NCBI RefSeq assembly: GCF_036867135.1
Contig: NZ_JBAJIJ010000001.1
Location: forward strand, 1,736,001-1,800,000
Length of the DNA stretch: 64,000 bases
Source: Aeromicrobium sp. Sec7.5
Lineage (GTDB): Bacteria; Actinomycetota; Actinomycetes; Propionibacteriales; Nocardioidaceae
Direction: 5' to 3'
Below, in pieces: positions 37,606-45,762 of the stretch; positions within the stretch are counted from its first letter, which is position 1; the number at the start of each line of letters is the position of its first letter. Made by a program: the position numbers and the translations under genes. The notes under the pieces were generated by a model that saw only the letters and a list, made by a program, of their open reading frames with translations, had not been told where the DNA came from and ran no database searches.

Positions 37606-38016
37606 CTACGCGTCCTGCTTGGCCTTGCCCTCGATGATCGCGCCGAGCACGCCGGCCACGAAGGACGGCGAGTCGTCGGTGCTGAGCTCACGGGCCAGGT
37701 CGACGGCCTCGCTGACGGCGACGGCGTCGGGGACGTCCTCGGCGAAGAGGATCTCGTACGTGCCGAGGCGCAGCAGGTTGCGGTCGACGCCGGGCATGCG
37801 GTCCAGCGTCCAGCCGCGCGAGTGCTCCGCGAGGAGCTCGTCGATGTGCGTCTGGTTCTCAGCCACGCCCTCGACGAGCGTGACCGTGTACGCGTTGATC
37901 GGCGGGTGGTTCGTCACGAGACGCTCCGCCAGCGAGCCGCCCATCGACAGGCTCTGCAGCTCGGACTCGAAGAGGATGTCGAGCGCGCGCTTGCGGTACT
38001 TGGTGCGCGCTCCCAT
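37606..38016 (-). CDS. nusB: Transcription antitermination factor NusB
   Basis: NusB binds boxA RNA with NusE (S10) and supports rRNA antitermination. 136 residues, all-helical, with GARTKYRKRALDILFESELQ, ILFAEDVPDAVAVSEAVDLA and the C-terminal FVAGVLGAIIEG. It follows efp by 13 bases. efp-nusB is a conserved actinobacterial pair. Confidence 0.97.
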   Translation of the reverse strand: MGARTKYRKRALDILFESELQSLSMGGSLAERLVTNHPPINAYTVTLVEGVAENQTHIDELLAEHSRGWTLDRMPGVDRNLLRLGTYEILFAEDVPDAVAVSEAVDLARELSTDDSPSFVAGVLGAIIEGKAKQDA

Positions 38017-38029
38017 CAGTGACCACCCG

Positions 38030-38593
38030 TCATGACTTGACGCGGCCGAGGTAGCTGCCGTCGCGGGTGTCGACCTTGATCTTCTCGCCGGTCTCCAGGA
38101 ACAGCGGGACCTGGATCTCCTTGCCGGTCTCCAGCGTGGCGGGCTTGGTGCCGCCCGAGGAGCGGTCGCCCTGCAGGCCCGGGTCGGTGTGCTGCACGGT
38201 GAGCTCGACCGACAGCGGGAGCTCGACGTAGAGGACGCGGCCCTCGTTCGTGGCCACCACGGCGTTGGTGTTCTCGAGGATGTAGTCGACCGCCGTGCCC
38301 ATCTGCGCGGGAGCGATCTCGAGCTGGTCGTACGTCTGGATGTCCATGAAGACGTACGACGAGCCGTCGTTGTACAGGTACTGCATGTCGCGCTTGTCGA
38401 CCGAGGCCGTCTCGACCTTCGTGCCGGCGTTGAACGTCTTGTCGACGACCTTGCCGGACTCGACGTTCTTGAGCTTCGTGCGGACGAAGGCGGGACCCTT
38501 GCCCGGCTTCACGTGCTGGAACTCCACGACAGCCCAGAGCTGTCCGTCGATGTTCAGCACAAGGCCGTTCTTCAGGTCGTTCGTGGTGGCCAT
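38030..38593 (-). CDS. efp: Elongation factor P
   Basis: Relieves ribosome stalling at polyproline. 187 residues, three OB-like domains: the KOW-like N domain with [18 protein letters not shown] (the loop Lys acts at the peptidyl-transferase centre), then [16 protein letters not shown] and the C-terminal [13 protein letters not shown]. The ATG shares one base with the upstream peptidase stop (TGATG). Confidence 0.97.
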   Translation of the reverse strand: MATTNDLKNGLVLNIDGQLWAVVEFQHVKPGKGPAFVRTKLKNVESGKVVDKTFNAGTKVETASVDKRDMQYLYNDGSSYVFMDIQTYDQLEIAPAQMGTAVDYILENTNAVVATNEGRVLYVELPLSVELTVQHTDPGLQGDRSSGGTKPATLETGKEIQVPLFLETGEKIKVDTRDGSYLGRVKS

Positions 38594-39663
38594 CAGCCAA
38601 TCTCCAACAAGTCGGTGGGCGCCGGCGTGAGGACCTCGGGATCCCCCGGGGTCACGCAGACGGTGTCTTCGATGCGCACGCCGCCACGACCGACCAGGTA
38701 CACACCCGGTTCCATCGTGAGCACAGTGCGATCGACCAGTCTACCGGTGCGCGTGGGTCCGAAGAACGGGTCCTCGTGGATCCGCAGCCCCACCCCGTGT
38801 CCGAGACCGGTCGTGAAGTGGTCGAGCCACCCCGAGGCGTCGAGATCACTGCGCACCGCGGCGTCGATCTCGGCCGGCGTGCGACCGACCCGGAGGCCGT
38901 CGACGCCCAGCGCCTGCGCCTGCCGGACGGCCTCATGGATCTCCCGCTGCCAGTCGGCAGCGCGACCGAGCACGACCGTGCGGGTGCAGTCGGCGTGGTA
39001 GCCGCCGACGCGAGCCCCGAAGTCGATCTTGAGCAGGTCGCCGTCCGCCAGGGGCCGGTCGGTGGGGCTGTGGTGCGGGATCGCGGAGTGCTCGCCGGCC
39101 GCGCAGATCGTGTCGAACCCCGGCGCCTCGGCACCGAGGTCGACCATGAGTCGCTCGAGCCCGACGGCGACCTCCAGCTCGGTCCGGCCGACGAGGGGGC
39201 CGGACCAGGTCTGGGTCAGCGCCTCCACCGAGATCGCGCAGGCCTGTCGCAGCAGATCGACCTCGGCAGCGTCCTTGACCTCGCGCAGGCGCTCCACGAG
39301 CGCTCCGGCGGCGAGGGGCGGGTGGTCGAGCTCCTCGACCAGGATCGCGTGCTGGTCGACGGTGAGGACGTGCGTCTCGACCGCCCACCGCTCCCCCGGG
39401 GCCAGGGCGGCCGCGGGAGCGAGCAGGGTCGGCGCGACGTGGATCTCGACTCCCGGGCACTCAGCTGCGCCCTGGTCGCGGTACCGGCCGTCGGTGACCA
39501 GCACCGCCGTGCCGTCCGCCGACAGGACGACGGCGCCGTTGGAACCCGTGAAGCCGCTCAGGTACCGCACGTTGACGAGGTCGGTCACGAGCAGCCGGTC
39601 GGCGTCCAGCTCGCGCAGCGCCTCGGCGGCGCTGTCGCGCCGACTCCCCCAGTCCGTCGTCAC
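38593..39663 (-). CDS. M24 family metallopeptidase (Xaa-Pro aminopeptidase-like)
   Basis: 356 residues. An N-terminal creatinase-like domain (about 1-125: [20 protein letters not shown]) precedes the pita-bread catalytic domain with all metal ligands: [18 protein letters not shown] (two Asp), [14 protein letters not shown] (His), LTMEPGVYL and [11 protein letters not shown] (two Glu). It probably removes N-terminal residues before proline. The start is a GTG with GAGG upstream. Its place between aroB and efp matches the pepQ gene of mycobacteria, although X-Pro dipeptidase and aminopeptidase activities cannot be told apart by sequence. Confidence 0.92.
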   Translation of the reverse strand: MTTDWGSRRDSAAEALRELDADRLLVTDLVNVRYLSGFTGSNGAVVLSADGTAVLVTDGRYRDQGAAECPGVEIHVAPTLLAPAAALAPGERWAVETHVLTVDQHAILVEELDHPPLAAGALVERLREVKDAAEVDLLRQACAISVEALTQTWSGPLVGRTELEVAVGLERLMVDLGAEAPGFDTICAAGEHSAIPHHSPTDRPLADGDLLKIDFGARVGGYHADCTRTVVLGRAADWQREIHEAVRQAQALGVDGLRVGRTPAEIDAAVRSDLDASGWLDHFTTGLGHGVGLRIHEDPFFGPTRTGRLVDRTVLTMEPGVYLVGRGGVRIEDTVCVTPGDPEVLTPAPTDLLEIG

Positions 39664-39683
39664 CGATTCCTCGCCCTTCGTGC

Positions 39684-40784
39684 TCAGGCGCTGACGGCGC
39701 GGTAGGCGTCGCGCAGCAGGTACTCGTCGGTGACCGGCAGGATCTTCGGCGAGGCCAGCCGGTCGAGCACGACGAAACGCAGCGTCGAACCACGCGTCTT
39801 CTTGTCCAGGCGCATCGCGTCGAGCACCTCGGGCCAGGCGTCGGCCCGGTACGCCGTCGGCAGGCCCACGAGCTCCAACGTGGTCCGGTGCCGATCGACG
39901 AGGTCGTCGTCGATGAGTCCCTGAGCCCGTGCGAGCTCGGCCACGAACACCATGCCGACACTGATGGCCTCGCCGTGACGGATCGCGTAGCCCTCGTGCC
40001 GCTCGATCGCGTGCCCGAGCGTGTGGCCGTAGTTGAGCGCCTCGCGCCCGATCGTGCCGCCGGCGCCGCCTCCCTCGCGCAGGTCTCCCTTGACCGACGA
40101 GGCCTTGACCGCGATGCCCTTGGCGATGAGCTCGGTCATGACGGAGGACCTGACGTCGCTCGCGCTGCGCGGGTCGGTCTCGACCAGGTCGAGGATCGAC
40201 GGATCGGCGATGAAGCCGCACTTGACGATCTCGGCGAGACCGCTTCGGACCTCGCGGGTCGGGAGCGTCACGAGGCTGTCGAGGTCGCAGAGCACGCCGA
40301 CCGGCTCGTAGAAGGCGCCCACGAGGTTCTTGCCCTGGGCCGTGTTGATGCCGGTCTTGCCGCCGACCGCGGCGTCGACCATGCCGAGCACCGTCGTGGG
40401 CACGTTGATGAACCGCACGCCGCGCAGCCACGTGGCGGCGACGAAGCCGGCGAGGTCGGTCGTGGCCCCGCCCCCGAGCCCGATCACGACGTCGGAGCGG
40501 GTGAACCCGGCCTCGCCCAGGACGCGCCAGCACTCGGTGAGCACGGAGGCGGTCTTGGCCTGCTCGGCGTCCGGCACCTCGATGACACGGACCGCGACGC
40601 CGGCGTCGGCCAGCGGCATGCGCAGGGCCGTGGCCCGGTCGGCGACGCTGGGCGCGTGGATGATGGCGACCCGCGCGGCGTCGGGTCCCACGAGGTCGAG
40701 CACCCGGTCACGCAGGCCGTGGCCGATCACGACGTCGTACGGCTGCGCCGTCGCGACCCGGATCTCGATGGGACCGGACGTCAT
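39684..40784 (-). CDS. aroB: 3-dehydroquinate synthase
   Basis: Second step of the shikimate pathway, cyclising DAHP to 3-dehydroquinate with NAD and a metal. 366 residues with VIGLGGGATTDLAGFVAATW, NVPTTVLGMVDAAVGGKTGI, the metal His in NYGHTLGHAIERH and EIVKCG. The ATG overlaps the aroK stop (ATGA). aroC-aroK-aroB is a typical actinobacterial group. Confidence 0.98.
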   Translation of the reverse strand: MTSGPIEIRVATAQPYDVVIGHGLRDRVLDLVGPDAARVAIIHAPSVADRATALRMPLADAGVAVRVIEVPDAEQAKTASVLTECWRVLGEAGFTRSDVVIGLGGGATTDLAGFVAATWLRGVRFINVPTTVLGMVDAAVGGKTGINTAQGKNLVGAFYEPVGVLCDLDSLVTLPTREVRSGLAEIVKCGFIADPSILDLVETDPRSASDVRSSVMTELIAKGIAVKASSVKGDLREGGGAGGTIGREALNYGHTLGHAIERHEGYAIRHGEAISVGMVFVAELARAQGLIDDDLVDRHRTTLELVGLPTAYRADAWPEVLDAMRLDKKTRGSTLRFVVLDRLASPKILPVTDEYLLRDAYRAVSA

Positions 40785-41338
40785 GGTGTCTCCTCGATGC
40801 GTTGCGCGTGGTCGTCCCCGATGAGCTCCAGGACGAGGTCGGCGACCTCGTCGGCCGTGCGGTCGTCCGTGCCGACGGTCCAACGGGCCAGGGAGGTATA
40901 GATCGGTCGGCGCTCGTCGAGCAGGCCCTTGAGGCGTCCACGCACGTTGCCGACCAGGAGTGGCCGACTCGCGTTGAGGCCCACCCGGCTGGCTGCGCCG
41001 GCCAGACCGACCTCGAGGTGCACGACGCGGTGGCCGGCCAGGCGCTCGCGTGTCGCCGCGCTCAGGACCGCTCCCCCTCCGAGGGCCAGGACGCCCTCGT
41101 GCTCGTCCAGAGCGGTGGCCACGGCCGCCTCCTCCAGGGCCCGGAACGCCGGCTCGCCGTCGGTCACGAAGATGTCGGAGATCTCGCGGCCCGCACCGGC
41201 GACGACATCGGCGTCGGTGTCACGCAGCTCGAGTCCGAGCCGATCCGCGATCCGGGTGCCGACCGTGGTCTTCCCGGCTCCGGGAGCACCGATCAGGACG
41301 AGGAACGGTCCGGACGCGCCGGTCCGGTCTGGGCTCAA
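40781..41338 (-). CDS. aroK: Shikimate kinase
   Basis: Phosphorylates shikimate with ATP. 185 residues with the P-loop [14 protein letters not shown], the shikimate Asp in [34 protein letters not shown] and a lid [20 protein letters not shown]. The only start that fits is TTG at 41338, overlapping the aroC stop by four bases (TTGA). Confidence 0.96.
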   Translation of the reverse strand: MSPDRTGASGPFLVLIGAPGAGKTTVGTRIADRLGLELRDTDADVVAGAGREISDIFVTDGEPAFRALEEAAVATALDEHEGVLALGGGAVLSAATRERLAGHRVVHLEVGLAGAASRVGLNASRPLLVGNVRGRLKGLLDERRPIYTSLARWTVGTDDRTADEVADLVLELIGDDHAQRIEETP

Positions 41339-42525
41339 CGGAACCTCAGGTTCGAGCGGTAGCCGTCGACGTTGCGCCGGGTCTCGCCGAGCGAGTCGCC
41401 ACCGAACTTCTCCAGCACCGCCTCGGCGAGCACCAGAGCGACCATGGCCTCGGCGACGATGCCCGCGGCCGGCACGGCGCACACGTCCGAGCGCTGGTGG
41501 TGCGCGCGCGTCTCCTCGCCCGTCGTGACGTCGATCGTGCGCAGGGCGCGGGGCACGGTGGCGATCGGCTTCATCGCCGCTCGGACCCGCAGGATCTCGC
41601 CCGTCGTCATGCCGCCCTCGGTGCCGCCCGACCGGCCGGACGCACGACGGATGTGCTCCAGGCCGGTCTCACCGCCCGGGATGATCTCGTCGTGGGCCAG
41701 CGAGCCACGGGTGCGGGCCAGCTCGAAGCCGTCACCGACCTCGACGCCCTTGATGGCCTGGATGCCCATGAGCGCGGCCGCGAGGCGGGAGTCGAGTCGT
41801 CGGTCCCACGCGGTGTGCGAACCGAGACCCGGCGGCAGGCCGTGGACCGCGACCTCGACGACGCCGCCCAGGGTGTCGCCGTCCTTGTGCGCCAGATCGA
41901 TCTCGGCCACCATCGCTGCGCTCGCCTCCGGGTCGAAGCACCGGACCGGGTCGGCGTCGAGGGCGTCGACGTCACGCTTGGCGGGAACGAGGCCGGCCGG
42001 CGCCTTCGCGGTACCGATCTCGACGACGTGCGACACGATCGTGGCTCCCGTGGCCTGCTCGACGAACTGGGCCGCGATCTCGCCGAGGGCGACGCGTGCC
42101 GCGGTCTCGCGGGCGCTGGCGCGCTCCAGGATCGGGCGCGCCTCGTCGAAGTCGTACTTCTGCATGCCGGCGAGATCGGCGTGGCCGGGGCGCGGTCGCG
42201 TCAGGGGCGCGTTGCGCTTGAGCCCTTCGAGCACCTCGGGGTCGACCGGGTCGGCGGCCATGACCTGGTCCCACTTGGGCCACTCCGAGTTGCCGATGCG
42301 CAAGGCGATCGGGCTGCCGAGGGTCAGGCCGTGTCGGACCCCTCCGATGATCTCGAGGACGTCGGCCTCGAACGACATGCGGGCGCCCCGACCGTAGCCG
42401 AGACGACGGCGCGCGAGGGCCGCGTCGATGTCCTTGGACGTGACGGACACCCCAGCAGGGACACCCTCGATCAGGGCGGCGAGCGCCGGGCCGTGTGACT
42501 CACCGGCGGTGGACCAACGAAGCAT
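41335..42525 (-). CDS. aroC: Chorismate synthase
   Basis: Last step of the shikimate pathway, converting EPSP to chorismate with reduced FMN. 396 residues with the signatures [56 protein letters not shown] and [23 protein letters not shown] ultimately comes from the rib operon also in this window. The start has no strong Shine-Dalgarno sequence; a GAGAAT box nine bases upstream may mark a near-leaderless promoter. Confidence 0.98.
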   Translation of the reverse strand: MLRWSTAGESHGPALAALIEGVPAGVSVTSKDIDAALARRRLGYGRGARMSFEADVLEIIGGVRHGLTLGSPIALRIGNSEWPKWDQVMAADPVDPEVLEGLKRNAPLTRPRPGHADLAGMQKYDFDEARPILERASARETAARVALGEIAAQFVEQATGATIVSHVVEIGTAKAPAGLVPAKRDVDALDADPVRCFDPEASAAMVAEIDLAHKDGDTLGGVVEVAVHGLPPGLGSHTAWDRRLDSRLAAALMGIQAIKGVEVGDGFELARTRGSLAHDEIIPGGETGLEHIRRASGRSGGTEGGMTTGEILRVRAAMKPIATVPRALRTIDVTTGEETRAHHQRSDVCAVPAAGIVAEAMVALVLAEAVLEKFGGDSLGETRRNVDGYRSNLRFR

Positions 42526-42558
42526 GGCGTGATTCTCCCACGCCCGCCGGGTGCGCCG

Positions 42559-43239
42559 TCACGAGCCGTACAGAGTGGGCCCCCAGGCCGCGCCCACGAC
42601 CGCCCCGAGCACGAGGTACTGGCCGAACGCGAAGCTGCTGCGGTCGATCAGCCGGGCCAGGGAGAGCACGCCGCCCGCCACCGCTCCGACGAGGAATCCG
42701 GCGTACATCCCCACCAGCGTGACCTGAGCCCCGAGCGGACCGAGCACGAGCGACAGCACTGCCGCGAGCCGGACGTCGCCGTAGCCGAGGGCACCTCCGA
42801 AGAAGCGGCCGATCTCGTAGAGCACGCGGAAGATCACGTAGACGACGATGTTCGCGACGAGCGCGCGCACGAAGATCTGCACGTCCTGCTCGACCAGGGC
42901 CGCGACGCCGACCAGCAGCCAGGTGGCGAGGTACAACGGTGCGACGATCGCGTACGGCAACAGCCGCGTGCGGATGTCGACGTACGAGAGCCACGCCCCC
43001 ACACCGCTGACCAGGACCCAGGCCGGCATGAGCGCGGGCGCATCCGTGCCCCAGGCGACCGCACCGGCGAAGATCGCGGCCACGACGGCCAGCACCGGGG
43101 CCAGCCAGCGGTGGCGGGCGATGTCGGCGTACGTGCGCTTGTCGCCGTCGGGCTCGTCGGGCTCCGGCACGCGAGCGATCACCCACGGTCCGAGGGCACC
43201 GATGACACCGGCTGCGACCGCGCTGAGCAGGATCTCCAC
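42559..43239 (-). CDS. A24 family prepilin peptidase
   Basis: 226-residue integral membrane aspartic protease, predicted to cleave type IV prepilin or pseudopilin leaders. Both catalytic aspartates are present: LSYVDIRTRLLP (about D87) and GGALGYGDVRLAAVLSL (about D154). Seven to eight hydrophobic helices. The zinc-binding methyltransferase domain of long homologues is missing, as in many actinobacterial forms. No pilin gene is near, so it probably serves a tad or type IV system elsewhere. The start is GTG with a leaderless TAGCCT. Confidence 0.9.
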   Translation of the reverse strand: MEILLSAVAAGVIGALGPWVIARVPEPDEPDGDKRTYADIARHRWLAPVLAVVAAIFAGAVAWGTDAPALMPAWVLVSGVGAWLSYVDIRTRLLPYAIVAPLYLATWLLVGVAALVEQDVQIFVRALVANIVVYVIFRVLYEIGRFFGGALGYGDVRLAAVLSLVLGPLGAQVTLVGMYAGFLVGAVAGGVLSLARLIDRSSFAFGQYLVLGAVVGAAWGPTLYGS

Positions 43240-43245
43240 CCGGTG

Positions 43246-43251
43246 AGGCTA
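43246..43251 (-). promoter_or_regulatory. -10 box of the prepilin peptidase gene
   Basis: TAGCCT on the minus strand, six bases before the GTG start; leaderless layout. Confidence 0.55.
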
Positions 43252-43298
43252 GCCGGGCCCAAGGTCGTCGTCCGCTCGACATCCCCAGGTCGCTCTGG

Positions 43299-44090
43299 TC
43301 AACGTGCGGCGAGCTCCAACGCCGCGGCGCCGCGGAGCAGCGACGGACGAACCGTTCCACCGGTCATGAGATGCACCTGCAACGCCGCCTGGTGGGCCAG
43401 CAGATCGAGCCCGTTGACGACCGGGATGCCGCGCGACTCCGCCTCGGACGCCAGCGCAGTGGGCCACGGGTCGTACACGACGTCGAAGACCGCCTCGGCA
43501 CGGTGCGCCTGGTGCGGGTCGACGACCGCTGCCGGGATCGTGGAGACCAGGACGTCGACGGCGCCGCGCTCGCGGTCGGTGAGCGACGTGACCTCGACCG
43601 CCATCCCGCAGCGGTGGGCCACGTCGACGACCTCGAGCGCCCGCGCGGGGTCACGAACCGCGACCTCCAGCCGACGGGCGCCGAGGCGGGACAGGGTCAG
43701 GGCCATGGACGCAGCGGTCGCCCCTCCCCCGAGGATGCGTGCGCTGACGACGTCGTGGACACCCGCCTCCCGGAGGGCGTTCAAGCCACCCGGGACGTCG
43801 GTGTTGTGGCCGATCCTCTCGTCGCCGAGCAGCACCGTGTTAGCAACACCCAGCAGCTCGGCGTCCTCGCTGACGTCGTCGAGCAGGGCCACGAGCCGGC
43901 GCTTCAGCGGCGCGGTGACCGAGAGGCCACGCCAGGTGTCGTCGAGGCCGTCCAGGAACGGCGCCAGCTCGTCCTCACCGACCTCGATCGCCTCGTAGTC
44001 CCAGTCGACCCCGAGCTCGAGGTACGCCGCGCGATGCATGACCGGCGACAAGGAGTGGGCCACCGGGCTGCCCAGCACGGCGCAACGCAT
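43299..44090 (-). CDS. aroE: Shikimate dehydrogenase
   Basis: Reduces 3-dehydroshikimate to shikimate with NADPH. 263 residues: substrate domain MRCAVLGSPVAHSLSPVMHR and SVTAPLKRR (the catalytic Lys), IGHNTDVPGG (substrate Asp), nucleotide loop ILGGGATAASM, and the C-terminal GLDLLAHQAALQVHLMTG. Usual homologues have LDMLVHQA here, so it is close to consensus. It overlaps mltG by one base. mltG-aroE is a common pair in actinobacteria. Confidence 0.96.
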   Translation of the reverse strand: MRCAVLGSPVAHSLSPVMHRAAYLELGVDWDYEAIEVGEDELAPFLDGLDDTWRGLSVTAPLKRRLVALLDDVSEDAELLGVANTVLLGDERIGHNTDVPGGLNALREAGVHDVVSARILGGGATAASMALTLSRLGARRLEVAVRDPARALEVVDVAHRCGMAVEVTSLTDRERGAVDVLVSTIPAAVVDPHQAHRAEAVFDVVYDPWPTALASEAESRGIPVVNGLDLLAHQAALQVHLMTGGTVRPSLLRGAAALELAAR

Positions 44091-45202
44091 CAGCAGCTGA
44101 ACCCGGCGTCGCGGCACGCCTGCTGGTGCTCCGAGTAGGACACCGAGAAGGTCGTCTCACCCGTCTCGGGATCGGCCACGAAGTACACCCAGTCGCCGTC
44201 CTCCGGGTTCAGGGCGGCCTCGATGGCGGCCTCGCCGGGCGAGCCGATCGGCCCCGGAGGGAGCCCGGGGAACTTGTACGTGTTGTAGGGCGAGTCGGAG
44301 TCACGCTCCTCAGGCGTCGTGAACACGTCGCCGCTGCGTCCGCTGATGTAGTGCACCGTGGAGTCCATCTGGAGCGGCATGCCCTCCTCGAGCCGGTTGT
44401 AGAAGACGCGGGCACCCCGGGCGAAGTCGTCGTTCGAGACCTCGTACTCGAGGATGCTCGCGATCGTCAGGACCTCCTCGGTCGTGTAGCCGAGATCCGC
44501 GGCCCGACCCTCGATGTCGAGCTCCGCCGTGACCTCCAGCGTCTTTGCGACCATCTTTGAGAGCAGCGAGACGGCCGTCTCGCCGGGATCGACCGTGTAC
44601 GTGGCGGGGTACAGGTACCCCTCCGGGTTGCCGGCCGCGATCTCCGGCAGTCCGATCGCTGCCGGGTCCGCGAGCGCCGCCTCGAGGTCGGCCTGCGGGA
44701 TCTCGGTCCGCTCCGTGATCGACGCGACGATGTCGTCGACCCGAGAACCTTCCGGCACCGCGACCGTGGCGTCGGCGTTCACGATCTCGGTGGTGAGCGC
44801 GCGGTACGCCGCTGCCGCCGACATCTTCTCCCGCATCTGGTACGAGCCGGCCTTCAGCACCGCCTGCTCGGGATCGTCGAGGGCCTCCTCGTAGAACGCC
44901 GTGGCGGACTTGACGACGTCCTGGTCCTCGAGGTCGTACGACAGGCTGCGCCAGCTCGCGCCCGACTCGACCTGCACGACGACCTCGCCCGTCCCCTCGC
45001 CGCTGTAGTCCTCGGCGGCTCCGAACCGGTCCTGCGCCCACCCGTAGGCCCAGTAGCCACCCCCGGCCAGCAGGGCGAGCAGCGCGACGAGCACGACCAG
45101 ACCGCGCCACGGGCGCTTCGTCTTCTCGGCACGCCGTCGACCGCGGTCGGGGCGAGGGGGCTCGCCACCGGTGACGAGGTCGAGCCCGGTGTCGGTGGTC
45201 AT
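44090..45202 (-). CDS. mltG: Endolytic transglycosylase MltG
   Basis: Cleaves nascent peptidoglycan strands, ending glycan elongation. 370 residues. A basic cytoplasmic N-terminus (about 1-31) and one membrane helix (about 33-52: GLVVLVALLALLAGGGYW) place the rest outside. The YceG domain has VAVPEGSRVDDIV, the catalytic Glu in LTIASILEYEV and the signature LPPGPIGSPGEAAIEAALNP. It follows ruvX. Confidence 0.96.
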   Translation of the reverse strand: MTTDTGLDLVTGGEPPRPDRGRRRAEKTKRPWRGLVVLVALLALLAGGGYWAYGWAQDRFGAAEDYSGEGTGEVVVQVESGASWRSLSYDLEDQDVVKSATAFYEEALDDPEQAVLKAGSYQMREKMSAAAAYRALTTEIVNADATVAVPEGSRVDDIVASITERTEIPQADLEAALADPAAIGLPEIAAGNPEGYLYPATYTVDPGETAVSLLSKMVAKTLEVTAELDIEGRAADLGYTTEEVLTIASILEYEVSNDDFARGARVFYNRLEEGMPLQMDSTVHYISGRSGDVFTTPEERDSDSPYNTYKFPGLPPGPIGSPGEAAIEAALNPEDGDWVYFVADPETGETTFSVSYSEHQQACRDAGFSC

Positions 45203-45278
45203 GCCGTCACCGCCTGCAAGAACGTCAGGGCAGGCGTCAACGGCGTGACGACCTCATGCTTCCCTCGCTGGCGCTCGG

Positions 45279-45755
45279 TCACGGCGTCTCCTTCTTCACG
45301 GCGTTCGGCGGGTCGATCAGGTGGCCGGGCGGAGTCCCCCGCATCCGCTCGCCCTCCAACGCATTCTGCAAGATGACCACGGCTGCCGCTTGGTCGATGA
45401 CGGGTCGCTGCTTCTTCGCCTTGGTGCCACCGGCCCTGAGCTGCTGCGACGCGGTGACCGTGCTGAGGCGTTCGTCGACCAGTCGCACCGGTCGCGGCGT
45501 GGCGGCCATCAGGGCGCCGACGGCCTCACGGACCGTGGCGGCAGCGGGTCCCTCACGTCCGGACAGCGAGTACGGAAGCCCCACCACGATCTCGACGACG
45601 TCGTACTCGTCGGCCAGTGCGACGAGGCGGGCGACGGACCCGGTACCGGCGGGGACGGTCTCGACCGGCGTGGCGATCAGCCCGTCGGGGTCACACGTGG
45701 CGACCCCGATGCGGGCCGACCCGATGTCGACGCCCAGCCGACGTCCGCGGCGCAC
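45279..45755 (-). CDS. ruvX: Putative Holliday junction resolvase RuvX/YqgF
   Basis: 158-residue RNase H-fold protein, also implicated in pre-16S rRNA 5' processing. Motifs: RLGVDIGSARIGVATCD (first Asp), VVEIVVGLPYSLSG (Glu), VRLVDERLSTVTA and VIDQAAAVVILQNAL (last Asp). The start is a GTG seven bases after the alaS stop. alaS-ruvX-mltG-aroE is a conserved actinobacterial order. Confidence 0.95.
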   Translation of the reverse strand: MRRGRRLGVDIGSARIGVATCDPDGLIATPVETVPAGTGSVARLVALADEYDVVEIVVGLPYSLSGREGPAAATVREAVGALMAATPRPVRLVDERLSTVTASQQLRAGGTKAKKQRPVIDQAAAVVILQNALEGERMRGTPPGHLIDPPNAVKKETP

Positions 45756-45762
45756 GTCCTCG